36,786 nt of DNA from Frankia nepalensis (lineage in GTDB: Bacteria; Actinomycetota; Actinomycetes; Frankiales; Frankiaceae), in assembly GCF_016786325.1 (NCBI RefSeq), contig NZ_JADWYU010000118.1:1-36786 (forward strand). The letters are read 5' to 3'. Made by a program: the position numbers and the translations under genes. Under the pieces are notes generated by a model. The model was not told where the DNA came from. It saw only the letters and a list, made by a program, of their open reading frames with translations, and ran no database searches. Positions 7,982-15,231 of this stretch are shown one piece after another; position 1 is the stretch's first letter; each line of letters opens with the position of its first letter.

Positions 7982-8431
7982 GTGGATTCCTCGCTCTACG
8001 ACGACGTCGGCGGCCTCGACGGGCTACAGCGCCTGTCCAAGGCCTTCTACGACCGAGTGCTCGCCGACGAGCTGCTGGTCCCCGTCTTCGCGCACTTCAC
8101 ACCCACCCATCTCGACCATGTCGCCATCTGGCTCACAGAGGTCTTCGGCGGCCCCGCGGACTTCACCGCCCGCCTCGGCGGCCATCAGGCGCTGCTACGC
8201 AGCCACCTCGGCCTCGGCATCCGCGACGAACACCGCCAGCGCTGGCTGGACCACATGGCCGACGCGATCAACGAAGTGCTGCCGGGCCGGCCCGAGCTGG
8301 CCAGAACGCTCATGGACTACTTCGACTGGGGCACCGCCATCGCCCAGGACGTATCCCAGAATCCCGTCGGCACGGACCTCGGCGACCCCGGCCCAACTCC
8401 TCGCTGGGGGCACCAGGGCCTCGTCCACTAA
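7982..8431 (+). CDS. Truncated haemoglobin (2-on-2 globin, probably group II)
   Basis: A 149-residue globin. YDDVGGLDGLQRLSKAFYDRVLAD is the family's opening helix, VFAHF the B/CD corner, and GGHQALLRSH, then LGLGIRDEHRQRW, the E-F region with candidate haem-ligating His. DYFDWGTAIA closes the fold. Length is normal for group II truncated haemoglobins, which bind O2 or NO and are usually linked to nitrosative or oxidative stress. It starts with GTG 7982 after GGGAGG at five bases. It stands alone between decayed genes and an intergenic gap. Confidence 0.9.
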   Translation: MDSSLYDDVGGLDGLQRLSKAFYDRVLADELLVPVFAHFTPTHLDHVAIWLTEVFGGPADFTARLGGHQALLRSHLGLGIRDEHRQRWLDHMADAINEVLPGRPELARTLMDYFDWGTAIAQDVSQNPVGTDLGDPGPTPRWGHQGLVH

Positions 8432-8800
8432 ACCGGGCCGCGCCGAGCCAGCCCCGGCTACTCACGGCGCGCTGCCTACTGCCGCATCGCGGCGGCTCAT
8501 TCGCATGCTGTCCATGCGGTTCAGGGTGAACCTGACGGTTTCCTGTCGACGGATCTTCGCGGGACTGGTGGCCGACGCGCCGTCGAGTGGGCATGCGACT
8601 ACGCTGGCGCCAGTTGGCGGTCTGGATCGAGGAGTGCAACCGGGCGGCAAGCGCTCCTCCGCGCCTTCTGACGATCACTGGTTCCTCCGACGAGAAGCCA
8701 TGATCGGCAGGAGGTCGTTCCGCGTCAGGACGACGCGCGGGACCACGTCTTTCCACCTGCACCTATCACGTGGTGTGACGGCCGGTGGTAGAAGGCAAGC
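8432..8800. other. Intergenic stretch, no gene recognised
   Basis: About 370 bases between the globin stop and the stop of the convergent Sel1 gene. Open frames here lack ribosome binding sites and recognisable motifs. A small perfect palindrome GGTTCA-GGG-TGAACC sits at 8519-8533, of unknown meaning. Confidence 0.4.
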
Positions 8801-10015
8801 TTAGGTCAGGCCGGCTCGACGGGCTTGGGCGAGCCAGTAGTTCGCGTCGCGGTGGCGCCCGGTGGAGCGGAGCAGGACACCGAGGTTGTAGGCGGCCAGG
8901 GCGTCGCCCGCTTCGGCGCCGCTCCGCAGCCAACGTTCGGCCTCGCGCTCGTTGCCGTTCTGCTGGAGCAGGACACCGAGAGGTGACATCGCCGCGACCG
9001 CTCCGGCCTCGGCCGCGACACGCAGCCATTTTTCGGCTTCCGGCCGGCCGGCCTCAAGCAGGAGGGCGCCGAGATTGTTGGCGGCGTTGCGATCTCCCAG
9101 CTCGGCGCCTTTGCGTAACCAGGTCTCCGCCTCGCGCGGGTTGTCGCGGTGCCTTTTGATCAGAAGTCCGAGATCGGACATCGCCTGGCCGTGTCCGGCT
9201 TCGGCGGCGCGTCGGAACAGGCGTTCTGCCTCGTCGACGCGGTTGCCGGCTCGCGCGATCACGCCGAGGTTGTAGGCCGCTCGCGGGTCGCCGGCGTCGT
9301 CCGCGCTCCGCCACCACAGAACTGCCTCGGTCCGTCGACCGGTGTGGTGAAGCAACTCGCCGAGCGCTGTCATCGCCTCGACGATGTCGCCCTGCGCCGC
9401 GCGGCGCAGGAGCGGCTCTAGCTCGTCAAAGTTCATGCGCCCGTTCTCGACGATGCGGACGGCTTGGGCCCAGGCCGCTTCGGCGGCTGGTGCCCGCCCT
9501 TGCCCCTTGGCGGCGGCCCGGGCAGCCTCGCTGTCTCGTGCCCGCGGGTCCGCCGCACGGACTTCGGGGCCGGAGTGGACGTCGACCTCGCCCACGAACT
9601 CGGCATCCCGGGCGCCGCCGGCCTCAGCCCCCCGTCTCGCCCAGGCCGCGCCTTCCGCTGCCCGGCCGGAGACCTGCAGCAGGTGCGCCAGCCCGATCGC
9701 GGCGTGGGCATGTTCCGCCTCGGCGGCCTTCCGCCACCATTGTTCTGCTTCCTGCCGCCGGTCGGCGTCGAAGTGCAGCAAGCCCAGGTTGTAGGCGGCC
9801 TCCACGTCCCCGACGGTCGCCGCATCCTTGAGCAGCCCCGTCGCTCCCACCTGGTCGCCCTCCTCCAGGAGACGAGCGGCGAGGACCAGAATTGCCTGGA
9901 CATCACCCGTAGCCGCGCGTCGGTCGAGCTCCCGGGTCGTGGTCGTGGGATCCGGGGTGGGCAGCGTGCGCGGAAGTGATACCTCGTAGCCGTAGAAGCG
10001 CTCGGTTTCTGCCAC
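8801..10015 (-). CDS. Sel1-like/TPR repeat protein
   Basis: A 404-residue helical-repeat protein. About eight to ten copies of a 35-36-residue Sel1-like unit are visible, with the recurring pattern AYNLGxLxxxxGxxxEAExWxRxAAEAG. They occur in two blocks (about residues 35-140 and 205-404), separated by a charged Ala/Arg-rich linker (about 140-200) without repeats. Such proteins are scaffolds for protein-protein contacts. The first 35 residues contain no signal peptide, so it is probably cytosolic. The GTG at 10015 follows a purine-rich AAGGGAAGG. It stands alone, so no partner can be proposed from context. Confidence 0.88.
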   Translation of the reverse strand: MAETERFYGYEVSLPRTLPTPDPTTTTRELDRRAATGDVQAILVLAARLLEEGDQVGATGLLKDAATVGDVEAAYNLGLLHFDADRRQEAEQWWRKAAEAEHAHAAIGLAHLLQVSGRAAEGAAWARRGAEAGGARDAEFVGEVDVHSGPEVRAADPRARDSEAARAAAKGQGRAPAAEAAWAQAVRIVENGRMNFDELEPLLRRAAQGDIVEAMTALGELLHHTGRRTEAVLWWRSADDAGDPRAAYNLGVIARAGNRVDEAERLFRRAAEAGHGQAMSDLGLLIKRHRDNPREAETWLRKGAELGDRNAANNLGALLLEAGRPEAEKWLRVAAEAGAVAAMSPLGVLLQQNGNEREAERWLRSGAEAGDALAAYNLGVLLRSTGRHRDANYWLAQARRAGLT

Positions 10016-10390
10016 CCGTTGGCCTTCCCTTCCCGGTCAGAGGTGTCGGGTGATGGCCCGGACGCGGCGGCCATCGGTCCTGATGTCCAGGATCCACGTG
10101 GCGGCAGGGATGGGCAAGGTTATGCCAATGGCCCCGCGTGTGCTGAACAAACCGTCGATTCCCACGGCTCCCGGTGTGCGGCGTCGCGTCGTATTCAGGA
10201 TTCAGGCACGAGTCTGGGCCCGAGGTGGGACGCTGACCAGGCAGTCCGTGAATGTCAGCGCTGCCCCGACCCCGACGAACCTGATCGCCGGCGGCCTGGG
10301 CGGGGGACGAAGGGGACGTCACCTCCAGCTACCGTTCAGTATTGCGGTGGCACCGGCCGGGCATCGCCATTCACGTCAGGTGGCAGGACA
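10016..10390. other. Divergent intergenic region
   Basis: About 375 bases between the Sel1 gene (reverse) and the pyrophosphatase-like gene (forward). It holds a short direct repeat ATTCAGG ATTCAGG near 10195 and the sequence TTCAGTATTGC near 10337, which may contribute to a promoter. Forward open frames cross it, but they have no ribosome binding site or recognisable domain. Confidence 0.35.
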
Positions 10391-11311
10391 ATGCCCATCG
10401 TCCTGGACCACTTCGTGTCCGTGGTCTCCTTGACGGACGTCCCCGATCTGGTGGAGATCATGGTTGACACGTCCCGCGCACGACTGTTCGGCAACCTCGA
10501 CGAGTTGGCGGCTACCTGGCGGCTGGTGGTGGACCGCCCGGCTGGCAGCAGGCATCCGCGGGTGCCGCAGGCCGTGTATCCCGTCGACTACGGCTACCTG
10601 GAGGGCACCGTCGCCGCGGACGGTGACGGCGTGGACGTCTTCCGCGGCAGCGCCGTCGGCGCCGGCGTGGTGGGATTCCTCGTGACGACGGATCCGGGCA
10701 AGCGTGACGTAGAGGTCAAGATCCTGATCGACTGCACCGCCGACGAGATCGAGCGCGTGCGGCGACTGCTCGACGACGTCCTGGGCATCGGCGGCCTGCT
10801 CGTGCGGCGGGACCTGGAGACGCCACTGGCTCAGACAGCCCGGCGGCCGGCGAAAAGCCGGGGGCGCAGACGTAGCGGCAGCAGGGACGATGAGGCGCCT
10901 GGCGCAAGACGGGATGCCTTGAGGACCGCCGCCACGAACCGGCTCGGTCTGGCCGAGCCCGTCGACCCTACGCCGCGACGCTTTCATTCCCGAGACATCC
11001 AGGTACTCGGCGCGCAACGCCTCACCCGCGCACTGACCGATGCGATCAGCGATCCGCGGCTGCGAGCCCTCCTCACCCGGCTCGGACACCGCCCCGACGG
11101 CCCACTCGGCCATCTCCCCGGCGCGATCGACCAGGCCACCGACAGCGTCGAGATCCTCACCCAACCGAGCCGCCGCCGCGAATATGCTGCCCTACTCGGA
11201 CTCCGGGCCCGAATCTCGGCAAGATGCCCGCAGAGTGGATCAATAAACTGGGGCGGCGCCGGCGACTGGGACGCAGAACAGATGCCCCTCGTCCGTCGGA
11301 CTGTCTCGTGA
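10391..11311 (+). CDS. Inorganic pyrophosphatase-like protein with long extra C-terminal tail
   Basis: A 306-residue frame. Residues about 35-145 match the family I inorganic pyrophosphatase fold: VVDRPAGSRHPRVPQAVYPVDYGYLEG, then DGDGVDVFRG (metal-binding acidic loop, DGDG in place of the usual DGDP). KRDVEVKILIDCTADEIERV and LVRRDL follow, where such proteins normally end (about residue 145). The remaining 160 residues are Arg/Gly-rich at first, then helical-looking (RLTRALTDAISDPRLRALLTRLGH), with no domain I can name. The tail has weaker codon bias, so loss of an original stop is likely. The start is uncertain: ATG 10391 or the internal ATG at about 10460, which fits the family better. 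A substrate other than pyrophosphate is possible. Confidence 0.65.
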   Translation: MPIVLDHFVSVVSLTDVPDLVEIMVDTSRARLFGNLDELAATWRLVVDRPAGSRHPRVPQAVYPVDYGYLEGTVAADGDGVDVFRGSAVGAGVVGFLVTTDPGKRDVEVKILIDCTADEIERVRRLLDDVLGIGGLLVRRDLETPLAQTARRPAKSRGRRRSGSRDDEAPGARRDALRTAATNRLGLAEPVDPTPRRFHSRDIQVLGAQRLTRALTDAISDPRLRALLTRLGHRPDGPLGHLPGAIDQATDSVEILTQPSRRREYAALLGLRARISARCPQSGSINWGGAGDWDAEQMPLVRRTVS

Positions 11312-11582
11312 CTCTTCAGGTCGCGGCTGCGCGCGCACCATCACGGGCGTCATGCTTCAATCCGATTCGGCGGCCGGTAGCCTGCGGAATCTCGTGTGAG
11401 CTGCGAGTTTCGATCGCAGCAGTCGGACCCCAGCCGTACGCTGCCGTCCGGCTTGCCCTGGTCAGACCCCCACCTTTCAGCAGGCATGGGCATGTCGTGG
11501 ATCACTAGTAGTGTCCTGATGTGATCGTGCGCGAGGGCGTTCTGCTTGTCGGTCGCTGTGGCCCGTGAAGGGAGCTCGGGGC

Positions 11583-12204
11583 ATGTTGCAGGTGTTCGAG
11601 GCGGCGGCCGGTTGGCCGTCCGTGCGTGAGCGATTGGCCAGGCACACCGCGGAACAGGATCTAGCCTCGCTGGATGATGCGGTCGCCTTCGCTGTTCGGT
11701 GGCACGGGGACCAGACTCGGCCGGCGGGTGAGCCTTATGTCGAGCATCTGCTTGAGGTCGTGTGTGTTGGTGGAGGCGATCGGAACGACTGACATCGACG
11801 TGTTGCGCGCGGCCGTGCTCCACGATGTGGTCGAGGACACGGAGTGCTCGCTGGAGGATGTGCGCGAGCGCTTCGGTGACCGCGTCGCGGGCTTGGTCGA
11901 CTGGGTGACCAAGCCCACGCCGTCGGAGGGCCAGACACGTGAGGAGGTGCGGGCGGCATATCTGACACGGTTGCTTGGCGCCCCGGATGATGCACTGTTG
12001 GTGAAGCTGGCGGACCGGCTGAGCAACGTACAGCGGCTGGACACGCATCCTCGGCCGGAGAAACGTCGTTCGTACTATCAGGAGACGGTGCGCGCTGTCG
12101 TCCCGCTCGCGCGGTCCCATCCGTGGTTCCGCCAGTGGTATGCGGCCTGGAGCGACGCTTTCAGCCATTTGGCTGTCGGCAGCCTGGACGCGGGTTCCCA
12201 GTGA
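11583..12204 (+). pseudogene. Frameshifted HD-domain (p)ppGpp hydrolase-like (MESH1/SpoT-type) gene
   Basis: Two overlapping frames together make one HD hydrolase. Frame one (ATG 11583, with GGGAG upstream) gives AVRWHGDQTRPAGEPYVEHLLEVV, matching the first two His motifs of SpoT/MESH1-type alarmone hydrolases, then goes off-family and stops at 11792. Frame two continues with VLVEAIGTTDIDVLRAAVLH-DVVEDTE (the HD motif) and LLVKLADRLSNVQRL to 12204. The break falls in the GTGTGTGTTG-like run around 11758-11768, a slippage-prone dinucleotide repeat. It is either a genuine pseudogene or phase-variable gene, or a sequencing error. If intact the protein would be about 205 residues. Confidence 0.75.
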
Positions 12205-12420
12205 CACGTGCGGTGGGAGTTTCTGGACACGGCTCTTGCCTCATGACCTGTGACCACCTGGGCCTCACCACAAAGTTGGCGGACGGTCGAGCCTTGACGA
12301 AGGGCGGACCACGGGCGAGGGATCACCGGTGGGAGCCCGCATAGGGCTGGCCCGCGAACGACAGTCGCGGCTGGCGTAGTGGTGACACAGTGACGATCCG
12401 GGACAGGCGGTTCGGTCGCG

Positions 12421-13020
12421 TCAGGAGGGCAGTGGACCAGCGAGTGCCGCCGCCACCGTGTACGGCAGGTAGCGCGGCCAGACCAGCAGACCGCGCGCCA
12501 GTGACCGGATCTGCGGGCGCAACGGCGTCAGTGTGGCCACGCAGTGCCGCCAGGCCCCGGCCTCGTCCGCGGCGAACCGGGTCCCGGCCAGCCCCGCCCG
12601 AAACCGCCGCGCGTCCCCGCCGTCGGCGCGCCACGACGCCAGCCACGACCGCACCTCGGCGTCCGACGACGGCAGCGTCCAACCCCGCAGACCCTCCGCG
12701 ACCCGCCCGCCAGCCGCGATCACGAATCCGTCCGCGCCGCCACCCTTGATCGAATGGACCCGGCCGTAGCTACGCCCGCCGGCCCGGATCGACGCCGAGC
12801 TGAACCGCGCCCGGGTGGCCAGCGCCGCCACCGCGTGCCCCGCCTCGTGCCAGGCCGTGGTAACCGCCTCCGCCCGGGCAGGGGCGTAGGTCCCGGCGAA
12901 CCCGCCTTCGTACCGCTGCCTGATCCACACGTCGTGGACCAGCGACTCGTCGTCATAGCGCGCGAGCCGCGCGAGCTCGGCCCGCACGGCCTCCAGGGTC
13001 CGCCGCTCCCCCGGTGTCAC
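12421..13020 (-). CDS. HEAGH metallopeptidase-like protein (M41/FtsH-type zinc site, no ATPase)
   Basis: A 199-residue protein. TTAWHEAGHAVAALATRARF carries the HExxH zinc motif in the HEAGH form typical of FtsH (M41) peptidase domains and related stand-alone proteins. A SSDAEVRSW segment about 65 residues later resembles the position of the third zinc ligand (Asp) in M41. There is no AAA ATPase and no membrane segment, so it is not FtsH itself. It starts with GTG 13020 (MTPGERRTLEAVRAELARL) and is divergent from the carboxyltransferase gene. It is probably a peptidase or a degenerate zinc protein; the substrate is unknown. Confidence 0.7.
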   Translation of the reverse strand: MTPGERRTLEAVRAELARLARYDDESLVHDVWIRQRYEGGFAGTYAPARAEAVTTAWHEAGHAVAALATRARFSSASIRAGGRSYGRVHSIKGGGADGFVIAAGGRVAEGLRGWTLPSSDAEVRSWLASWRADGGDARRFRAGLAGTRFAADEAGAWRHCVATLTPLRPQIRSLARGLLVWPRYLPYTVAAALAGPLPS

Positions 13021-13146
13021 CCCGCGACTATAGGCACCCGGCGGCCACGCCCGACGAACTGCTCAGCCGACCAGGTCAACCACGAAACAGCAGTGCTCTG
13101 GCAGGACCGAATTCCTGGCCCCGACGGGCCACGCCCCGCACGCGGC

Positions 13147-13178
13147 CTCAGCACGGCTTTAGCGCCCGCCGTCACCCT
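13147..13178 (+). promoter_or_regulatory. SARP-type operator and promoter (site 1, carboxyltransferase)
   Basis: Heptamers CTCAGCA (13147-13153) and TTTAGCG (13158-13164) are spaced 11 bp apart. Eight bases after the second one comes CACCCT (13173-13178), a minimal NANNNT -10. The ATG at 13186 lies seven bases further on without a Shine-Dalgarno, so the mRNA is probably leaderless. This matches the layout of SARP sites (direct repeats one helical turn apart, 8 bp before the -10) and of the two other sites in this window. Confidence 0.65.
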
Positions 13179-13185
13179 CGATCGC

Positions 13186-14700
13186 ATGACGGACCTGGAC
13201 AGCGGCATCGCCGCGACGGTGACCATCCCGGCGCAGGATCCGCGCGATCCCCGTCGTCGGTTGTCCCTGCTGTTCGACCCGGGCTCCTTCCAGCCGTTCC
13301 CGGCGCCGGCCGGATCCCGGGTACTCACCGGCCGGGGCCGGGTGGAAGGCGTCCCCGCCATCGCCTACTGCACCGACGGCAGCCGGATGGGCGGGGCGTT
13401 GGGCGGATCGGGCGCCCGGCACATCGCCGCCGCGATCGACCGGGCGGTGCGCGAGGGCGCCCCGGTCATCGGGCTGTGGCATTCCGGCGGCGCGGCGCTC
13501 GCCGACGGTGTGGAGGCGCTCGACGGGATCGGGGAGATCTTCGCGGCGAACGTCCGCGCGTCCGGCCGGGTGCCGCAGGTGTCCGTGGTGCTCGGGCCGG
13601 CGGCCGGCGGCGCCGCCTACGGGCCGGCGCTGACCGATGTGATCATTCTGGCGCCGGCCGGCCGGGTCTTCGTGACCGGTCCCGACGTCGTGCGCAGCGT
13701 CACCGGCGAGCAGGTCGACATGGAGGGGCTCGGCGGCCCGGACGCGCACGGCAGCCGCTCCGGGGTCGTGCACGTCGTGGCCACCTCCGAGGCCGACGCC
13801 CTCGCGCGCGCCCGGCGGATCACCACGCTGCTGGCCGCGCCGGGGCGGTTCGACCTCACGGGCCCGGACGCGCGGGCGGCCGACCCGAGCCCGCGCCTGC
13901 TGCTGCCGGACCGGCCACGGCGCGCCTACGACGTCCGGCCGCTGGTCCGCGCGCTGCTCGACGAGTCCAGCGCGCGGCCCGGGCAGGCGGGGGCGGGGCA
14001 TGCCGTCCCCGTCCAGCATCCGCGGCGCGACGGCCCGGCCCCGGGCGCGTTCGAGGAGATCCAGCCCCGCTGGGCGGCGAACGTCGTCGTCGGGTTCGGC
14101 CGGCTGCGCGGCGCCAGCGTCGGCGTGGTCGCCAACAACCCGCTGCGCAAGGGCGGCTGCCTGGACTCGCTGAGCGCCGAGAAGGCCGCCCGGTTCGTGC
14201 GGCTGTGCGACTCGTTCGGCGTCCCGCTGGTCGTGCTCGTCGACGTCCCCGGCTACCTGCCCGGGGTCCGCCAGGAGTGGGAGGGCGTGGTGCGCCGGGG
14301 CGCCAAGCTGCTCTACGCGTTCGCCGAGGCGACGGTCCCCCGGGTCACCCTGGTGACGCGGAAGTCCTTCGGCGGGGCGTACATCGCGATGAACTCGCGC
14401 TCGCTCGGCGCCACCCGGGTGCTTGCCTGGCCGGAGGCGGAGGTGGCCGTGATGGGGGCCGAGGCGGCCGTCGGCATCCTGCGCCGGCGGGCGCTCGCCG
14501 CCGCCTCCGACGAAGACCGGCCGGGCCTGCTCTCCCAGCTCGCCGAGGAGCACGCCCGTACCGCCGGCGGGATCGAGCGCGGGGTGGAGCTCGGGGTCAT
14601 CGACGCGATCATCGATCCGGCGGACACCCGCGGGCTGCTCGCCGAGGCCCTCGCCGGCGCGCCGGCGCGCCGCGGCGACCACGGCAACATCCCGCTCTGA
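13186..14700 (+). CDS. Acyl-CoA carboxylase carboxyltransferase (beta) subunit
   Basis: A 504-residue biotin-dependent carboxyltransferase of the acetyl/propionyl-CoA carboxylase beta family, of normal length. The N-half has GLWHSGGAALADGVEALDG and LGPAAGGAAYGPALTD (oxyanion loop). The C-half has NNPLRKGGCLDSLSAEKAAR, LVDVPGYLPGVRQEWEGVVR and TRKSFGGAYIAMNSR. It transfers CO2 from biotin to acetyl- or propionyl-CoA, giving the malonyl- or methylmalonyl-CoA used by polyketide synthases. No alpha (biotin carboxylase) or epsilon subunit is adjacent, so it must use one encoded elsewhere. The start is ATG 13186; the open frame runs upstream, but the SARP-type promoter just before this ATG fixes the start. 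Context suggests it belongs to the polyketide cluster as an extender-supply gene (inference). Confidence 0.93.
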   Translation: MTDLDSGIAATVTIPAQDPRDPRRRLSLLFDPGSFQPFPAPAGSRVLTGRGRVEGVPAIAYCTDGSRMGGALGGSGARHIAAAIDRAVREGAPVIGLWHSGGAALADGVEALDGIGEIFAANVRASGRVPQVSVVLGPAAGGAAYGPALTDVIILAPAGRVFVTGPDVVRSVTGEQVDMEGLGGPDAHGSRSGVVHVVATSEADALARARRITTLLAAPGRFDLTGPDARAADPSPRLLLPDRPRRAYDVRPLVRALLDESSARPGQAGAGHAVPVQHPRRDGPAPGAFEEIQPRWAANVVVGFGRLRGASVGVVANNPLRKGGCLDSLSAEKAARFVRLCDSFGVPLVVLVDVPGYLPGVRQEWEGVVRRGAKLLYAFAEATVPRVTLVTRKSFGGAYIAMNSRSLGATRVLAWPEAEVAVMGAEAAVGILRRRALAAASDEDRPGLLSQLAEEHARTAGGIERGVELGVIDAIIDPADTRGLLAEALAGAPARRGDHGNIPL

Positions 14701-15231
14701 CCACCGGCGTCCTCGGGCACCGGCTCGCCGCCCCGCGGCACCTTCGCCTCACCGCCTTCGCCTCACATCAGCCCGCTCGCGTAGCTCAGCCACAGCTGGC
14801 GACGGCGCGTCAGCGCGGCGCCGACCCAGCTACCTCACCGGCCCTGACCCAGCCCGGCGACGGCCAGCTTCCTCGACCCCGAACCAGGTGGGGAGGGCGC
14901 ACGGCGCACGGCAGGCGGGCGCCACAGCGCCCGCCACAGGTACGTAGTTCCTCTGATGTGAAGCAGCCGATCAGTCTGCGAACCTGAGCCCGCGGCGCGG
15001 CCACGCGGACCCGCGACCAGCGCGTACCCGCGCGGGCGGGGCGACGGTTCGCCGTGCCCGACCCCACCACGAGCACGCCGGTCCCGGCATCCCACGCCGG
15101 GCGCGGCACAGCGCGCCACGGCCGCCACGCCGCCTTGACGCGCGGCACCACCCGAACGGCACCGCACGAACGGCACCGCACGAACGGCACCGCATCAGCG
15201 GCACCGCGCCGCACCGACCGGTAAGGAAGTC
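14701..15231. other. Non-coding gap before the ABC transporter operon
   Basis: About 530 bases without a supportable gene. It contains the 14-bp tandem repeat annotated separately (15140-15209). The ribosome binding site AAGGAAG lies just before the binding-protein start. Reverse-strand open frames across it extend as shadows through neighbouring genes. Confidence 0.5.
15140..15209. repeat. 14-bp tandem repeat upstream of the binding-protein gene
   Basis: The unit GAACGGCACCGCAC occurs at 15154, 15168 and 15182, the first two copies perfect and the third differing only in its last base. A degenerate copy follows at 15196 and another precedes at 15140. The array ends about 22 bases before the ATG at 15232. 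It lies in the leader or promoter region of the transporter operon and could affect expression. Function is unknown. Confidence 0.8.

Noticed and set aside
14775-14815. Sequence GCGTAGCTCAG resembling a tRNA D-arm
   Set aside because: No matching acceptor stem, anticodon arm or TTCGA-type T-loop follows within tRNA distance.
15140-15209. Regular repeats that might suggest a CRISPR array
   Set aside because: Units are only 14 bp, directly adjacent with no spacers, and no cas genes are present.
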